Assembly: GCF_003732275.1 (NCBI RefSeq)
Contig: NZ_MOBM01000023.1
Coordinates: forward strand, 1 to 64,000
Source: Pseudomonas frederiksbergensis
GTDB taxonomy: Bacteria; Pseudomonadota; Gammaproteobacteria; Pseudomonadales; Pseudomonadaceae
Direction: 5' to 3'
DNA: 64,000 nucleotides
Positions 18,257 to 26,015 of this stretch are shown in pieces. The position numbers and the translations under genes are program-made. A model generated the notes under the pieces. The model was not told the origin of the DNA. It did not search any database and was given only the letters and a program-made list of their open reading frames with translations. Every line of letters begins with the position of its first letter. Position 1 is the first letter of the stretch.

Positions 18257-18277
18257 GGTCGCTGCACATCAGCGACC
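18257..18277. promoter_or_regulatory. Perfect palindrome upstream of the DUF6124 promoter region
   Basis: GGTCGCTG, a 5-nt spacer, then CAGCGACC. It lies about 37 bp upstream of a -10-like CATAAT. With no T tract it is unlikely to be an intrinsic terminator, so an operator or an RNA 3'-end hairpin is possible. Confidence 0.4.
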
Positions 18278-18325
18278 GGGCGTCGCAGTCCGTTCAGTTC
18301 AGCTCATTTGGTGCATAATCGCCGG

Positions 18326-18498
18326 CCCAAACCGGAGCGCTTCAGTGCTAGTCGTTTGGTTTGATGGTGGCTGTGCGCGGGATACCTTCGGGTATGCCGG
18401 GTTTCCGAATGGCTCGGTCTGCGACCCCGCGTACAGCTGCCTCCTTCAATCGCGTCGCAGCGATCATGGCAGCGAAACCTTTCATTCGGAGCATCACC
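18326..18498 (+). promoter_or_regulatory. Structured leader RNA upstream of a DUF6124 gene
   Basis: A long helix pairs all 15 bases of 18366-18380 with 18427-18441 (G-G-U-G-G-C-U-G-U-G-C-G-C-G-G against C-C-G-C-G-U-A-C-A-G-C-U-G-C-C), three of the pairs being G-U. It encloses a UUCG-tetraloop hairpin (AUACC-UUCG-GGUAU, near 18382-18395) and a second stem (CCGGG with CUCGG, 18397-18417 region), giving a three-way junction. Another short hairpin (AUCGC / GCGAU) at 18449-18464 follows. The ribosome binding site (CGGAG) and ATG at 18499 lie about 35 nt further on. The 5' limit is inferred from CATAAT at 18314. Confidence 0.7.
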
Positions 18499-18876
18499 AT
18501 GTTCAAAGAAACACCGAATCCCCCTGAAACCGACGACGCCTCCCCCTACGAATCCCTCGATTCAAAAAAACTCCACGACGCCGCTAACCGCGCGCTCAAT
18601 CACTACCTCAACCCCTCCGCCCTCAAATCCCCCGTGGCCCGCAAGCCGAGCACGATGTATATGATCGCGCCGGATATCAAAGACGAAGACCTGTTGGCCC
18701 ACACCTGTGAATCGTTGGCCCAGGCCAGTGTGATGGCAAGTGATTTTGCGGGGTATCTGGAAGGGCCGCATCGGCACACGGCGATGGCGATTCAGCAGAT
18801 CGTCATGCTGGCAGAACTGGCGGTGAACCGGATGCTGGATAACATGGGCGTACCAAAACCCGCGCCACACAGCTGA
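18499..18876 (+). CDS. DUF6124 family protein
   Basis: A 125-residue cytoplasmic protein starting MFKETPNPPE, of a small family largely confined to Pseudomonas (DUF6124, close in style to DUF3077). It has an acidic, Pro-rich N-terminus and a mostly helical C-terminal half (EDLLAHTCESLAQASVMASDFAGYL and the hydrophobic AIQQIVMLAELAVNRMLD). No function is known. The start is decided by CGGAG 5 nt upstream of the ATG at 18499. It is preceded by an unusually structured leader, suggesting post-transcriptional control. Confidence 0.82.
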   Translation: MFKETPNPPETDDASPYESLDSKKLHDAANRALNHYLNPSALKSPVARKPSTMYMIAPDIKDEDLLAHTCESLAQASVMASDFAGYLEGPHRHTAMAIQQIVMLAELAVNRMLDNMGVPKPAPHS

Positions 18877-18882
18877 TCCCCC

Positions 18883-18972
18883 TGTGGGAGCGGGCTTGCT
18901 CGCGAAGGCTTTCTTGCATTCAACATTTCAGTCACCTGACACACCGCCTTCGCGAGCAAGCCCGCTCCCACA
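18883..18972. repeat. Paired REP element (TGTGGGAGCGGGCTTG variant)
   Basis: Inverted 27-bp arms at 18883-18909 and 18946-18972 with a 36-bp spacer. It is a sequence variant of the TGTGGGAGCGAGCC family (GGGCTTGCTCGCGAAGGC instead of GAGCCTGCTCGCGAT). It lies between the convergent DUF6124 and yajG genes. Confidence 0.9.
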
Positions 18973-18987
18973 ATGGATCTACGAGCA

Positions 18988-19022
18988 TAAAAAAACCCGG
19001 TGCCATCACTGACACCGGGTTC
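18988..19022 (-). terminator. Rho-independent terminator of yajG
   Basis: ACCCGGTG / CACCGGGT stem with T tract on the minus strand (AAAAAA on the plus strand at 18989-18995), 20 bp beyond the yajG stop. It may also serve the convergent DUF6124 gene. Confidence 0.85.
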
Positions 19023-19042
19023 CTTAAACAAGCCGCAAACCG

Positions 19043-19627
19043 TTACTCGGCAAGCACCTGACCAATCGTCGGATCCTTGAACAAGCGGGTCAACGCGTCA
19101 CTCAACACATCACTGACCAGCTTGGTATTGGTTTCCTGATTCGGCGCCATGCCAAAACGCTGATCCAGCGACGCACCGTAGCGACCGCTGTAACGGCGGT
19201 TGGCATTCTGCACATCCGAACGGAACGTCGCGCCAATCGTTGCCTCAGTCACATACAGGCCTTCCTTGGGCGACTGATACTTCAGCTCGGCCAGGGTCAC
19301 GGTCAATTGCGGTGCATTCAGCGCATTGGCCGTCGGGGTAAAGCCCAGCAAGCGCACGGCCGCTTCAGCCTGAGCCTGCAGCTTCGGCAGAATCTGCGCG
19401 CCCTGCACGGTGATCGCACTGGTCTCCGGATACAGACCGCCACGGGTCCCCAATGTTGGCGATGGACGACCGTCCACCACACGCACCACCACTGGCTGGC
19501 CTCGGCCGACCGGCGCCAGCTGAGCTGTCAGCTTGGGCTCCGGGTTCAGTTGTTGCGGGCTGTGGGCGCAGCCGACGAGGGTCAAACTGGTCACAGTGAT
19601 CAAACCGAACAACAGGCGTTGCAACAT
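19043..19627 (-). CDS. yajG: YajG family lipoprotein
   Basis: A 194-residue outer-membrane lipoprotein with signal peptide MLQRLLFGLITVTSLTLVGC (lipobox LVGC). The mature part follows the YajG pattern (VVVRVVDGRPSPTLGTRGGLYPETSAI, then YVTEATIGATFRSDVQNANRRYSGRYG). The family is of uncertain role. The start at 19627 is set by the signal peptide and AGAGAAGAG upstream; the open frame to 19681 adds 18 unlikely residues. A clear terminator lies downstream. Confidence 0.87.
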   Translation of the reverse strand: MLQRLLFGLITVTSLTLVGCAHSPQQLNPEPKLTAQLAPVGRGQPVVVRVVDGRPSPTLGTRGGLYPETSAITVQGAQILPKLQAQAEAAVRLLGFTPTANALNAPQLTVTLAELKYQSPKEGLYVTEATIGATFRSDVQNANRRYSGRYGASLDQRFGMAPNQETNTKLVSDVLSDALTRLFKDPTIGQVLAE

Positions 19628-19831
19628 GCTCTTCTCTCCAGAATCAGGTACAAACAGGCCTGCAGTATAGCGGTGCGCCACTGCGGCGAACTAGCTTCGC
19701 ACAACGATTACTGAAATCTCTGACAAACCCGGTGCAGCGCGGTTCCTGTCACACATCTGTCACCGACCTTACACATGTACGTCATCGCTCACTGGCAACC
19801 TGCACAGCAGTCACCCCACAGGTACGTTGCC

Positions 19832-20065
19832 ATGCGTTTTCTCATCTCCCTGTTCGCGCCACGCCCACTGCATCGCAGCTTTGCCCTGCTCGACCGCAAT
19901 GGTCTCTGCCAGGCATTCAAACAGTGCAGCCTGCAGCCCATGGGCGATGGCTGGGTCGAAATCGAAGAAATCCGCCTCAACTGGCTGCACCATCCCCTGC
20001 CCGCCAGCGCCCGTGTCAGCCAGCGCCAGCCACGTGCGCGAGCACAACAACTGTTGACCACCTGA
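19832..20065 (+). CDS. Small conserved hypothetical protein
   Basis: A 77-residue protein starting MRFLISLFAPRPLHRSFALL, soluble apart from a short hydrophobic N-terminus. It has the block GDGWVEIEEIRLNWLHHPLP and a basic C-terminus. I do not recognise a family, but codon use and third-position GC fit the host and the reading frame is clean. It is divergent from yajG. CAGG lies 10 nt upstream of the ATG. It is likely a Pseudomonas-specific small protein. Confidence 0.6.
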   Translation: MRFLISLFAPRPLHRSFALLDRNGLCQAFKQCSLQPMGDGWVEIEEIRLNWLHHPLPASARVSQRQPRARAQQLLTT

Positions 20066-20376
20066 CCGGACGCCTAATAAAAGTCATTAAACACGACCAT
20101 TTTCCTGCGTTTCTTAGATACAATCTCCCCCCGATTATAAGGACGTCTCCTGATCGGGCCTCGCAGCATCGTCAATGCCTCGGTATTGACACCCCCGCAC
20201 CGCCCACAGAGAGCCGCCCACACAGATCGAGTGAAGCTGGCGCGCTTGCTGTTCCCTAAGCAAAAACACCACTTTTCGCGAATCTGCAGAGCTGTCATTA
20301 CGCTCGGTTACTGAGCTGTTTGCCCGTTTTGCTTGTCATGTATCCCATGACGGCAATCCATCCGGGCACGGTGCCA

Positions 20377-20396
20377 GGCTGGGACAGCCCTTTTTT
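20377..20396 (+). terminator. Possible terminator or attenuator hairpin in the mqo leader
   Basis: A short stem GGCTG-GGA-CAGCC followed by C and six Ts. The stem is only 5 bp, but the U tract is ideal. It could end transcription from upstream or act as an attenuator about 410 bp before mqo. Confidence 0.35.
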
Positions 20397-20465
20397 GAGG
20401 TTCACGTCTTCAAAAGAGCGTGAAAAAAACGGGTTTTCACAACTTCACAAGAGTGTGGCGAGCAA

Positions 20466-20555
20466 ATGAATAGTTTTGCGTCTGAACATGCACCATTAGC
20501 GTCTACAACAGCCCAACGACACAGGACCGAGTATTCCTCGAACACCGGAGCCTGA
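20466..20555 (+). CDS. Possible 29-residue leader ORF
   Basis: ATG-initiated ORF (MNSFASEHAPLAST, then AQRHRTEYSSNTGA) in the mqo leader. There is no good Shine-Dalgarno, only GCGAG just upstream. It may be chance. Confidence 0.2.
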   Translation: MNSFASEHAPLASTTAQRHRTEYSSNTGA

Positions 20556-20805
20556 AGCCTGTCCGCTACGGATTTGGTTGCACAAACGGATGTCTCGACC
20601 ATAAGTCGAATTGCCAGCCGTGTGCCGAAATGAGTTCATGTGACTCTTGAGGCCAGGCCGCATGCATCCGTCGAAGTTGCAAAAAATTGCGAAGATTCGG
20701 ACATGGCGATCCTGGCCATGGGTACCTGGGGCATCACTGATACGCCCCGTCACTCCTGGCAGCTATGCCGACAATTTGGTGCTGCAGATTTTGGAGACGC
20801 GTTAA

Positions 20806-22314
20806 ATGGCGCATAACGAAGCAGTCGACGTAGTACTGGTTGGGGCCGGCATCATGAGTGCCACCCTTGCTGTGCTGCTCAAAGAGCTCGACCCCGCGAT
20901 CAAGCTGGAAGTCGTCGAGCTGATGGATTCCGGTGCCGCGGAGAGTTCCAATCCGTGGAACAACGCCGGTACCGGTCACGCCGGGCTGTGTGAGCTGAAC
21001 TACACGCCACAGGCCGCCGACGGCACCGTCGACATCAAGAAAGCCGTGCATATCAACACCCAGTTCGAGGTGTCGAAGCAGTTCTGGTCCTACCTGACCA
21101 AGAAAGGCACGTTCGGCTCGTGCAAGTCGTTCATCACCCCGGTGCCGCACCTGAGCTTCGTGCAGGGCGACGACGGCGTCTCCTTCCTCAAGGAACGTTT
21201 CAAGACGCTGAGCAAGCACCACGCCTTCTCGGACATGGAATACACCGAAGACAAGGCCACCATGGCCGAGTGGATGCCGTTGATGATGCCGGGTCGCCCG
21301 GCTGACGAAGTCGTCGCCGCCACCCGCGTGATGAACGGCACCGACGTCAACTTCGGCGCCCTGACCAACCAATTGCTCAAGCACCTGACCAGCGCACCTG
21401 ATGCCCAGGTCAAGTACTGCAAGCGTGTGACGGGCCTGAAGCGTAACAACGGTGGCTGGACTGTCAGCATCAAGGACGTCAACAGCGGTAACACCCGTGA
21501 CGTCGATGCGAAGTTCGTGTTCCTTGGCGCCGGCGGTGCTGCACTGCCACTGTTGCAAGCGTCGGGCATCGAAGAAAGCAAAGGCTTCGGCGGTTTCCCG
21601 ATCAGCGGCCAATGGCTGCGTTGCGACAACCCGGAAGTGGTCAAGCACCACCAGGCCAAGGTCTACAGCCAGGCCGCGGTAGGTTCGCCACCGATGTCCG
21701 TGCCGCACCTGGACACCCGCGTGGTCGATGGCAAGAAGTCCCTGCTGTTCGGGCCTTACGCCGGTTTCACCACCAAGTTCCTCAAGCACGGTTCATTCAT
21801 GGACCTGCCGATGTCGGTCCGCGCCGGCAACATCGGCCCGATGCTGGCCGTGGCCAAAAACAACATGGACCTGACCAAGTACCTGGTCAGCGAAGTGATG
21901 CAGTCGATGGAGCAGCGCCTGGAATCCCTGCGTCGCTTTTATCCACAGGCAAAAGCCGAGGACTGGCGCCTGGAAGTGGCCGGCCAACGGGTGCAGATCA
22001 TCAAGAAAGATCCGAAGAAAGGCGGCGTCCTGCAGTTCGGTACCGAACTGGTCGCGGCCAAGGACGGTTCCCTTGCCGCCCTGCTCGGCGCGTCCCCAGG
22101 CGCTTCGGTGACTGTTTCGATCATGCTTGAGCTGATCGAAAAATGCTTCCCGAACAAAGCGTCCGGTGAATGGGCTGCCAAACTGGCGGAAATCTTCCCG
22201 GCTCGGGAAAAAGTTCTGGAAACCGACGCTGCGCTGTATCGCAAGATCAATGCGCACAACAACGTCGCGCTGGAACTGGTTGAAGCCAGTAACGAGACTG
22301 AAAGCTACGCTTGA
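20806..22314 (+). CDS. mqo: Malate:quinone oxidoreductase
   Basis: A 502-residue FAD-dependent enzyme that oxidises L-malate to oxaloacetate and passes electrons to the quinone pool at the inner membrane, replacing or complementing malate dehydrogenase in the TCA cycle. The FAD-binding N-terminus DVVLVGAGIMSATLAVLLKEL and the blocks NPWNNAGTGHAGLCELNYTP and SPGASVTVSIMLELIEKCFP are characteristic of Mqo. Length fits the family. GGAG lies upstream of the ATG at 20806, and a strong terminator follows. Pseudomonads often carry more than one mqo; this copy has the neighbourhood of mqoB of P. aeruginosa (from memory). Confidence 0.96.
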   Translation: MAHNEAVDVVLVGAGIMSATLAVLLKELDPAIKLEVVELMDSGAAESSNPWNNAGTGHAGLCELNYTPQAADGTVDIKKAVHINTQFEVSKQFWSYLTKKGTFGSCKSFITPVPHLSFVQGDDGVSFLKERFKTLSKHHAFSDMEYTEDKATMAEWMPLMMPGRPADEVVAATRVMNGTDVNFGALTNQLLKHLTSAPDAQVKYCKRVTGLKRNNGGWTVSIKDVNSGNTRDVDAKFVFLGAGGAALPLLQASGIEESKGFGGFPISGQWLRCDNPEVVKHHQAKVYSQAAVGSPPMSVPHLDTRVVDGKKSLLFGPYAGFTTKFLKHGSFMDLPMSVRAGNIGPMLAVAKNNMDLTKYLVSEVMQSMEQRLESLRRFYPQAKAEDWRLEVAGQRVQIIKKDPKKGGVLQFGTELVAAKDGSLAALLGASPGASVTVSIMLELIEKCFPNKASGEWAAKLAEIFPAREKVLETDAALYRKINAHNNVALELVEASNETESYA

Positions 22315-22330
22315 TTCGGCCTAAAAAAAC

Positions 22331-22361
22331 GCCCCGTCCTCATTGAGGGCGGGGCTTTTTT
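22331..22361 (+). terminator. Rho-independent terminator of mqo
   Basis: GC-rich stem GCCCCGtCCT / AGGgCGGGGC with a 5-nt loop followed by TTTTTT, 17 bp after the stop codon. Confidence 0.93.
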
Positions 22362-22372
22362 ATGTGCCGCTG

Positions 22373-22465
22373 AAAAGATCGCAGCCTCGCTACGCTCGAC
22401 AGCTCCTACAGGTATGAGCGAACTATTTGTAGGAGCTGTCGAGCGTAGCGAGGCTGCGATCTTTT
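22373..22465. repeat. Paired REP element (GTAGGAGCTG, long-arm variant)
   Basis: Near-perfect 38-bp inverted arms at 22373-22410 and 22428-22465 with only a 17-bp spacer. The arms share the GATCGCAGCC...AGCTCCTACA ends of the 17379-17490 element but carry a different middle (TCGCTACGCTCGAC instead of TTCGGC). It lies between convergent mqo and the PA4642-like gene. Confidence 0.9.
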
Positions 22466-22469
22466 GATC

Positions 22470-22757
22470 TTAACCGCGGGCCTTGTTGATCAGCTCGATG
22501 TACTCGGCGGCGTTGCGCTGATCCTTGATCAGGGCAACGAAGTCATTGCCGTGCTCATCCTTGCCATCCAGGTCCAGGCCGGCTTCAACAAAGAACGTCA
22601 GAAAACGCTCGAAGTCATCAATGCGCAGGCCACGGTACGCCTTGATCAGTTTGTGCAGCGACGGTGAAGTGGCGTCGACCGGCTCGAAATCGAGGAACAG
22701 CTTGATCTGCGCATCGCCGATCTCGTCACCAATCACTTGCTTCTTATCTTTACGCAT
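22470..22757 (-). CDS. PA4642 family protein
   Basis: A 95-residue small acidic cytoplasmic protein (MRKDKKQVIGDEIGDAQIKL). The C-terminal half, AGLDLDGKDEHGNDFVALIKDQRNAAEYIELI, resembles an ankyrin-like or helical hairpin unit. It matches what I know as the PA4642 family, conserved next to mqo in Pseudomonas, with no known function. Confidence 0.82.
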   Translation of the reverse strand: MRKDKKQVIGDEIGDAQIKLFLDFEPVDATSPSLHKLIKAYRGLRIDDFERFLTFFVEAGLDLDGKDEHGNDFVALIKDQRNAAEYIELINKARG

Positions 22758-22820
22758 TGCCGACTCCAGCTCGCAGACATTTCACAGGGCGGGCAGTTTA
22801 CCCCTGCGCAGGCGCCAGGC

Positions 22821-23306
22821 TCAACGCGCACGAACGCTACCTGTGTGCAGATCGGCCCAGATATGGCCGTTGGCGTAGCTGAGGAACTGGCAATACACCG
22901 TGTCATTGCGCAACAGGTCGATCACCACCCGGTATTGGGCCAGCGGGTAATAGAGGGTCAAGGTTTTGCTTTTTTCGTCGTAGATCGGCTTTTTCAGGCT
23001 TTTGCTTTCGCCATCGAAGTTGACCAGCACCTGGCCGATGGTTGCGCCCTTGTTCAAGGATTTGCCCTTGAGGCGGATCAGCAATGGCGATGTGACTGGG
23101 ATCGGCTGTTGGTTGGACTGGCGCTGGCTACCGATCACCACCGAATACTCGGTGATCTGCAACAGTTGCTGCTGCTCGGGTTCGGCGTCACGCAGGGTCA
23201 GGTCGTCCGGGGGCAAAAACTGCGCGTGCATCGGCGACGGGGCGGCGGCCAGGGGCAGGCTGACGGTCAGCAACAGGGCGGCGCAGCTGCGGATCAAAAG
23301 GCTCAT
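22821..23306 (-). CDS. Secreted hypothetical protein
   Basis: A 161-residue protein with a clear signal peptide (MSLLIRSCAALLLTVSLPLAAA) and no lipobox cysteine, so a soluble periplasmic protein is expected. The mature part is beta-rich with repeated YSVVIGS, IGQVLVNFDGESK and LTLYYPLAQYRVVIDLL strands. The start at 23306 is chosen by the signal peptide; the longer frame to 23342 lacks one. I do not recognise a named family. It is divergent from the SulP transporter gene. Confidence 0.75.
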   Translation of the reverse strand: MSLLIRSCAALLLTVSLPLAAAPSPMHAQFLPPDDLTLRDAEPEQQQLLQITEYSVVIGSQRQSNQQPIPVTSPLLIRLKGKSLNKGATIGQVLVNFDGESKSLKKPIYDEKSKTLTLYYPLAQYRVVIDLLRNDTVYCQFLSYANGHIWADLHTGSVRAR

Positions 23307-23457
23307 GGATGGCTCCGGGGGCGGGGCCGAGCACTCTAGCATGAGGATCTACCCGGCGAATAACCGATCCCGGTCAATACTCTGGAAGACAAGGCTGGGC
23401 ATACTGAAAGAGCTTTCAGCCCCATTTCGACAGTGCATCCTCTATTGTGGAGTACCC

Positions 23458-25179
23458 ATGTCATTCTCCATGCCTCCGTTATTCGCCGCCTGGCGTCAGA
23501 CCTGGCGCGCAGGTTATAGCCTCAGACGCTTGCGCGGCGATATCAGTGCCGGGGTGACGGTCGGGATTATCGCCATCCCTCTGGCCATGGCCCTGGCGAT
23601 TGCGGTGGGGGTAGCGCCCCAGCAAGGTCTGTATACGGTGCTGATCGCCGCCCCGCTGATCGCCCTGACGGGAGGCTCGCGCTTCAATGTCAGCGGGCCA
23701 ACAGCCGCATTCGTGGTGATACTGCTGCCGATCACCCAACAATATGGTCTGGGTGGTCTGCTGCTCTGCACCATGCTTGCCGGGGCAATCCTGATTGCCT
23801 TGGGGCTGATTCGGGCCGGACGGCTGATTCAGTACATCCCTTATCCAGTCACTCTGGGCTTTACCGCCGGGATAGGCATTGTCATCGCCACCCTTCAATT
23901 AAAGGATTTGCTGGGCCTGAGTACCACCGGGCATGCCGAACATTACATCGAGCAATTGGCTGGGCTGCTCCAGGCGTTACCCAGCGCTCGCCTGGGAGAC
24001 GGGATCATCGGTGTGATGTGCCTGGCGGTGCTGATCGTCTGGCCGCGCTTTGTGCCGAGGATTCCGGGGCACCTGGTGGCGCTGGCCGTCGGCGCATTGC
24101 TGGGGCTGGCACTGGAACGCGGCGGGTTACCGATTGCGACGCTGGGGGAACGCTTCAGCTATATCGTCGATGGTGTCAGCCATCCCGGCATTCCGCCGTT
24201 TCTGCCGAGCTTCGACTGGCCGTGGAATCTGCCGGGGCCCTACGGCCAGCCGCTGCACCTGTCTTACGACCTGATCCGCCAATTAATGGCGCCAGCCTTT
24301 GCCATCGCCATGCTCGGTGCCATCGAATCGTTGTTGTGCGCCGTGGTGGCCGACGGCATGACGGGCAGCAAACACGACCCTAACGCCGAACTTCTGGGTC
24401 AAGGCCTGGGCAATCTGGTCGCACCGCTGTTCGGCGGCATTACCGCCACCGCGGCAATCGCCCGCAGCGCCACCAACGTGCGCAGCGGAGCGTTTTCGCC
24501 ATTGGCGGCGATTATCCACAGTGCGGTGGTGTTGCTGGCGATACTTGCCCTCGCGCCCCTGTTCAGCTACTTGCCGATGGCGGCGCTGGCGGCATTGCTG
24601 GTGATGGTGGCGTGGAACATGAGCGAAGCCCGGCACGTCGTGCATACCTTGCGCATCGCACCGCGCAGCGATGTGCTGGTCTTGTTGACCTGCCTGAGCC
24701 TGACGGTGCTGTTCGACATGGTGCTGGCCGTCGCCGTCGGCCTGCTGCTGGCCGCCGGGTTGTTCATCAAACGCATGAGCGACCTCACGGACACCGCCGA
24801 ACTGCCTCGCGAGTTCCATCAAGCCTTACAGGATATGCCGGAGCATGTGCGTTGCTATGCGATACGCGGGCCGCTGTTTTTCGGCGCTGCGGAAAAAGCC
24901 CTGGGCGTACTGCGCAAATTCAGCCCGGAGGTCAAAGTGGTGATTGTCGAGATGAGTGCCGTGCCCATGCTGGACATGACGGCGTTGGCGGCCTTCGACA
25001 ATATCCTCAGGGATTACCGCACCGACGGCATCGGCCTGATTCTGGTCGGAACCGCTCCACGGGTACGCCTGAAACTCAGGCGCGCGGGCATCCATCGGGA
25101 ACAGCGACAGTTGGCCTACGTGAATAATCTGGAACAGGCTCGACGCAAAAGCGAACGCTGGCTCGCCGGACAGGGCTGA
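23458..25179 (+). CDS. SulP family anion/dicarboxylate transporter (DauA-like)
   Basis: A 573-residue SulP permease: an N-terminal transport domain of 10-14 segments (ISAGVTVGIIAIPLAMALAIAVGV and GGSRFNVSGPTAAFVVIL are the SulP signature), the block GMTGSKHDPNAELLGQGLGN, and a C-terminal STAS domain from about residue 455 (YAIRGPLFFGAAEKAL, then VVIVEMSAVPMLDMTALAAF). Length and motifs resemble E. coli DauA, a succinate/C4-dicarboxylate transporter, but SulP members also move sulfate or bicarbonate, so the substrate is open. GTGGAG lies upstream of the ATG at 23458. The open frame continues upstream to 23002 over another gene and is not coding there. Confidence 0.88.
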   Translation: MSFSMPPLFAAWRQTWRAGYSLRRLRGDISAGVTVGIIAIPLAMALAIAVGVAPQQGLYTVLIAAPLIALTGGSRFNVSGPTAAFVVILLPITQQYGLGGLLLCTMLAGAILIALGLIRAGRLIQYIPYPVTLGFTAGIGIVIATLQLKDLLGLSTTGHAEHYIEQLAGLLQALPSARLGDGIIGVMCLAVLIVWPRFVPRIPGHLVALAVGALLGLALERGGLPIATLGERFSYIVDGVSHPGIPPFLPSFDWPWNLPGPYGQPLHLSYDLIRQLMAPAFAIAMLGAIESLLCAVVADGMTGSKHDPNAELLGQGLGNLVAPLFGGITATAAIARSATNVRSGAFSPLAAIIHSAVVLLAILALAPLFSYLPMAALAALLVMVAWNMSEARHVVHTLRIAPRSDVLVLLTCLSLTVLFDMVLAVAVGLLLAAGLFIKRMSDLTDTAELPREFHQALQDMPEHVRCYAIRGPLFFGAAEKALGVLRKFSPEVKVVIVEMSAVPMLDMTALAAFDNILRDYRTDGIGLILVGTAPRVRLKLRRAGIHREQRQLAYVNNLEQARRKSERWLAGQG

Positions 25180-25281
25180 GCGCGCAGTTCAGACAAACTG
25201 CGCACGCATCCCGATGTGAGGCCTTGCATTCAAGCCTCAACGTGCCTGGCGGCCGATCGCCCCCCCAGACAGTCATCCTGT

Positions 25282-25839
25282 TTACATGCCTTTAACGGCA
25301 AAGATCCCGTTGGCGTTACGCCAGTAGCCTTTGTAGTCCATGCCGTAACCGAAGATGTAACGGTCGATGCACGGCAGGCCGACGAAATCGGCTTTCAGGT
25401 CGGGGCGAGCCTTACGTTCGTGGTCCTTGTCGATCAGCACGGCGGTATGCACGGCGCGGGCGCCGGCGTGTTTGCAGAAGTCGATGATCGCGCCCAGGGT
25501 GTGACCTTCATCGAGGATGTCGTCGATGATCAGTACGTCACGGTCGATGAACGAGACTTCCGGCTTGGCTTTCCAGAACAGGTCGCCGCCGCTGGTTTCG
25601 TTGCGATAACGGGTGGCGTGCAGATAGGACGCTTCCAGCGGGAAGTTCAGATGCGTCAGCAGCTTGCCGGAGAAAATCAGCCCGCCGTTCATCACGCAGA
25701 ACACCACCGGGTTGCGTTCAGCCAGCTGATCGTTGATTTGTGCACCGACGCGGGCGATGGCCGCCTCGACTTCAGCTTCGGTGTACAGGCAGTCAGCCTC
25801 TCGCATGATTTGACGGATATGCTCGAGATCAGCGGACAT
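25282..25839 (-). CDS. hpt: Hypoxanthine-guanine phosphoribosyltransferase
   Basis: A 185-residue purine-salvage enzyme joining PRPP with hypoxanthine or guanine. The PRPP-binding motif VLIIDDILDEGHTL and the base-binding C-terminal region (PCIDRYIFGYGMDYKGYWRN) are visible. AGGAG lies 6 nt before the ATG at 25839. It is divergent from upp, which handles uracil salvage, so both nucleobase salvage genes share one intergenic region. Confidence 0.93.
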   Translation of the reverse strand: MSADLEHIRQIMREADCLYTEAEVEAAIARVGAQINDQLAERNPVVFCVMNGGLIFSGKLLTHLNFPLEASYLHATRYRNETSGGDLFWKAKPEVSFIDRDVLIIDDILDEGHTLGAIIDFCKHAGARAVHTAVLIDKDHERKARPDLKADFVGLPCIDRYIFGYGMDYKGYWRNANGIFAVKGM

Positions 25840-26015
25840 GGCGCTCTCCTGGGGGGTGGTAACGGGGGGACTAAGTGAGGAAAAGCGGGCAAAGGTACGC
25901 ATCCCGCACGGCCAGATCAAGCGTTTGTGGACTAACGTTCTGTATGTCTATAGGACAACACCCTCGGATAGATTAATCTAGGCCGGTTTTTTTGCCCGCC
26001 GCCGGAGCCTTTCCC

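Larger units (their letters stand above)
18171..18498 (+). other. 328-bp gene-free stretch with palindrome, promoter-like element and leader RNA
   Basis: It contains a perfect 8-bp inverted repeat (GGTCGCTG / CAGCGACC) at 18257-18277, a -10-like CATAAT at 18314-18319 and then a strongly structured leader (described separately). No convincing ORF lies here; a TTG-initiated extension of the downstream frame overlaps the leader and is not coding. Confidence 0.6.
20066..20805 (+). other. 740-bp gene-poor region upstream of mqo
   Basis: No gene of normal size is present. It contains an inverted repeat GTCATG / CATGAC near 20336-20352, a terminator-like hairpin at 20377-20396, a possible 29-residue ORF at 20466-20555, and an inverted repeat CATGGC / GCCATG near 20703-20721. 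Such a long non-coding leader in front of mqo suggests complex regulation (attenuation, small RNA or a remote promoter), but nothing is proven. Confidence 0.5.

Noticed and set aside
20074..20298. 74-residue minus-strand ORF in the mqo leader
   Set aside because: No ribosome binding site, no recognisable protein and unusual composition; treated as a chance frame.
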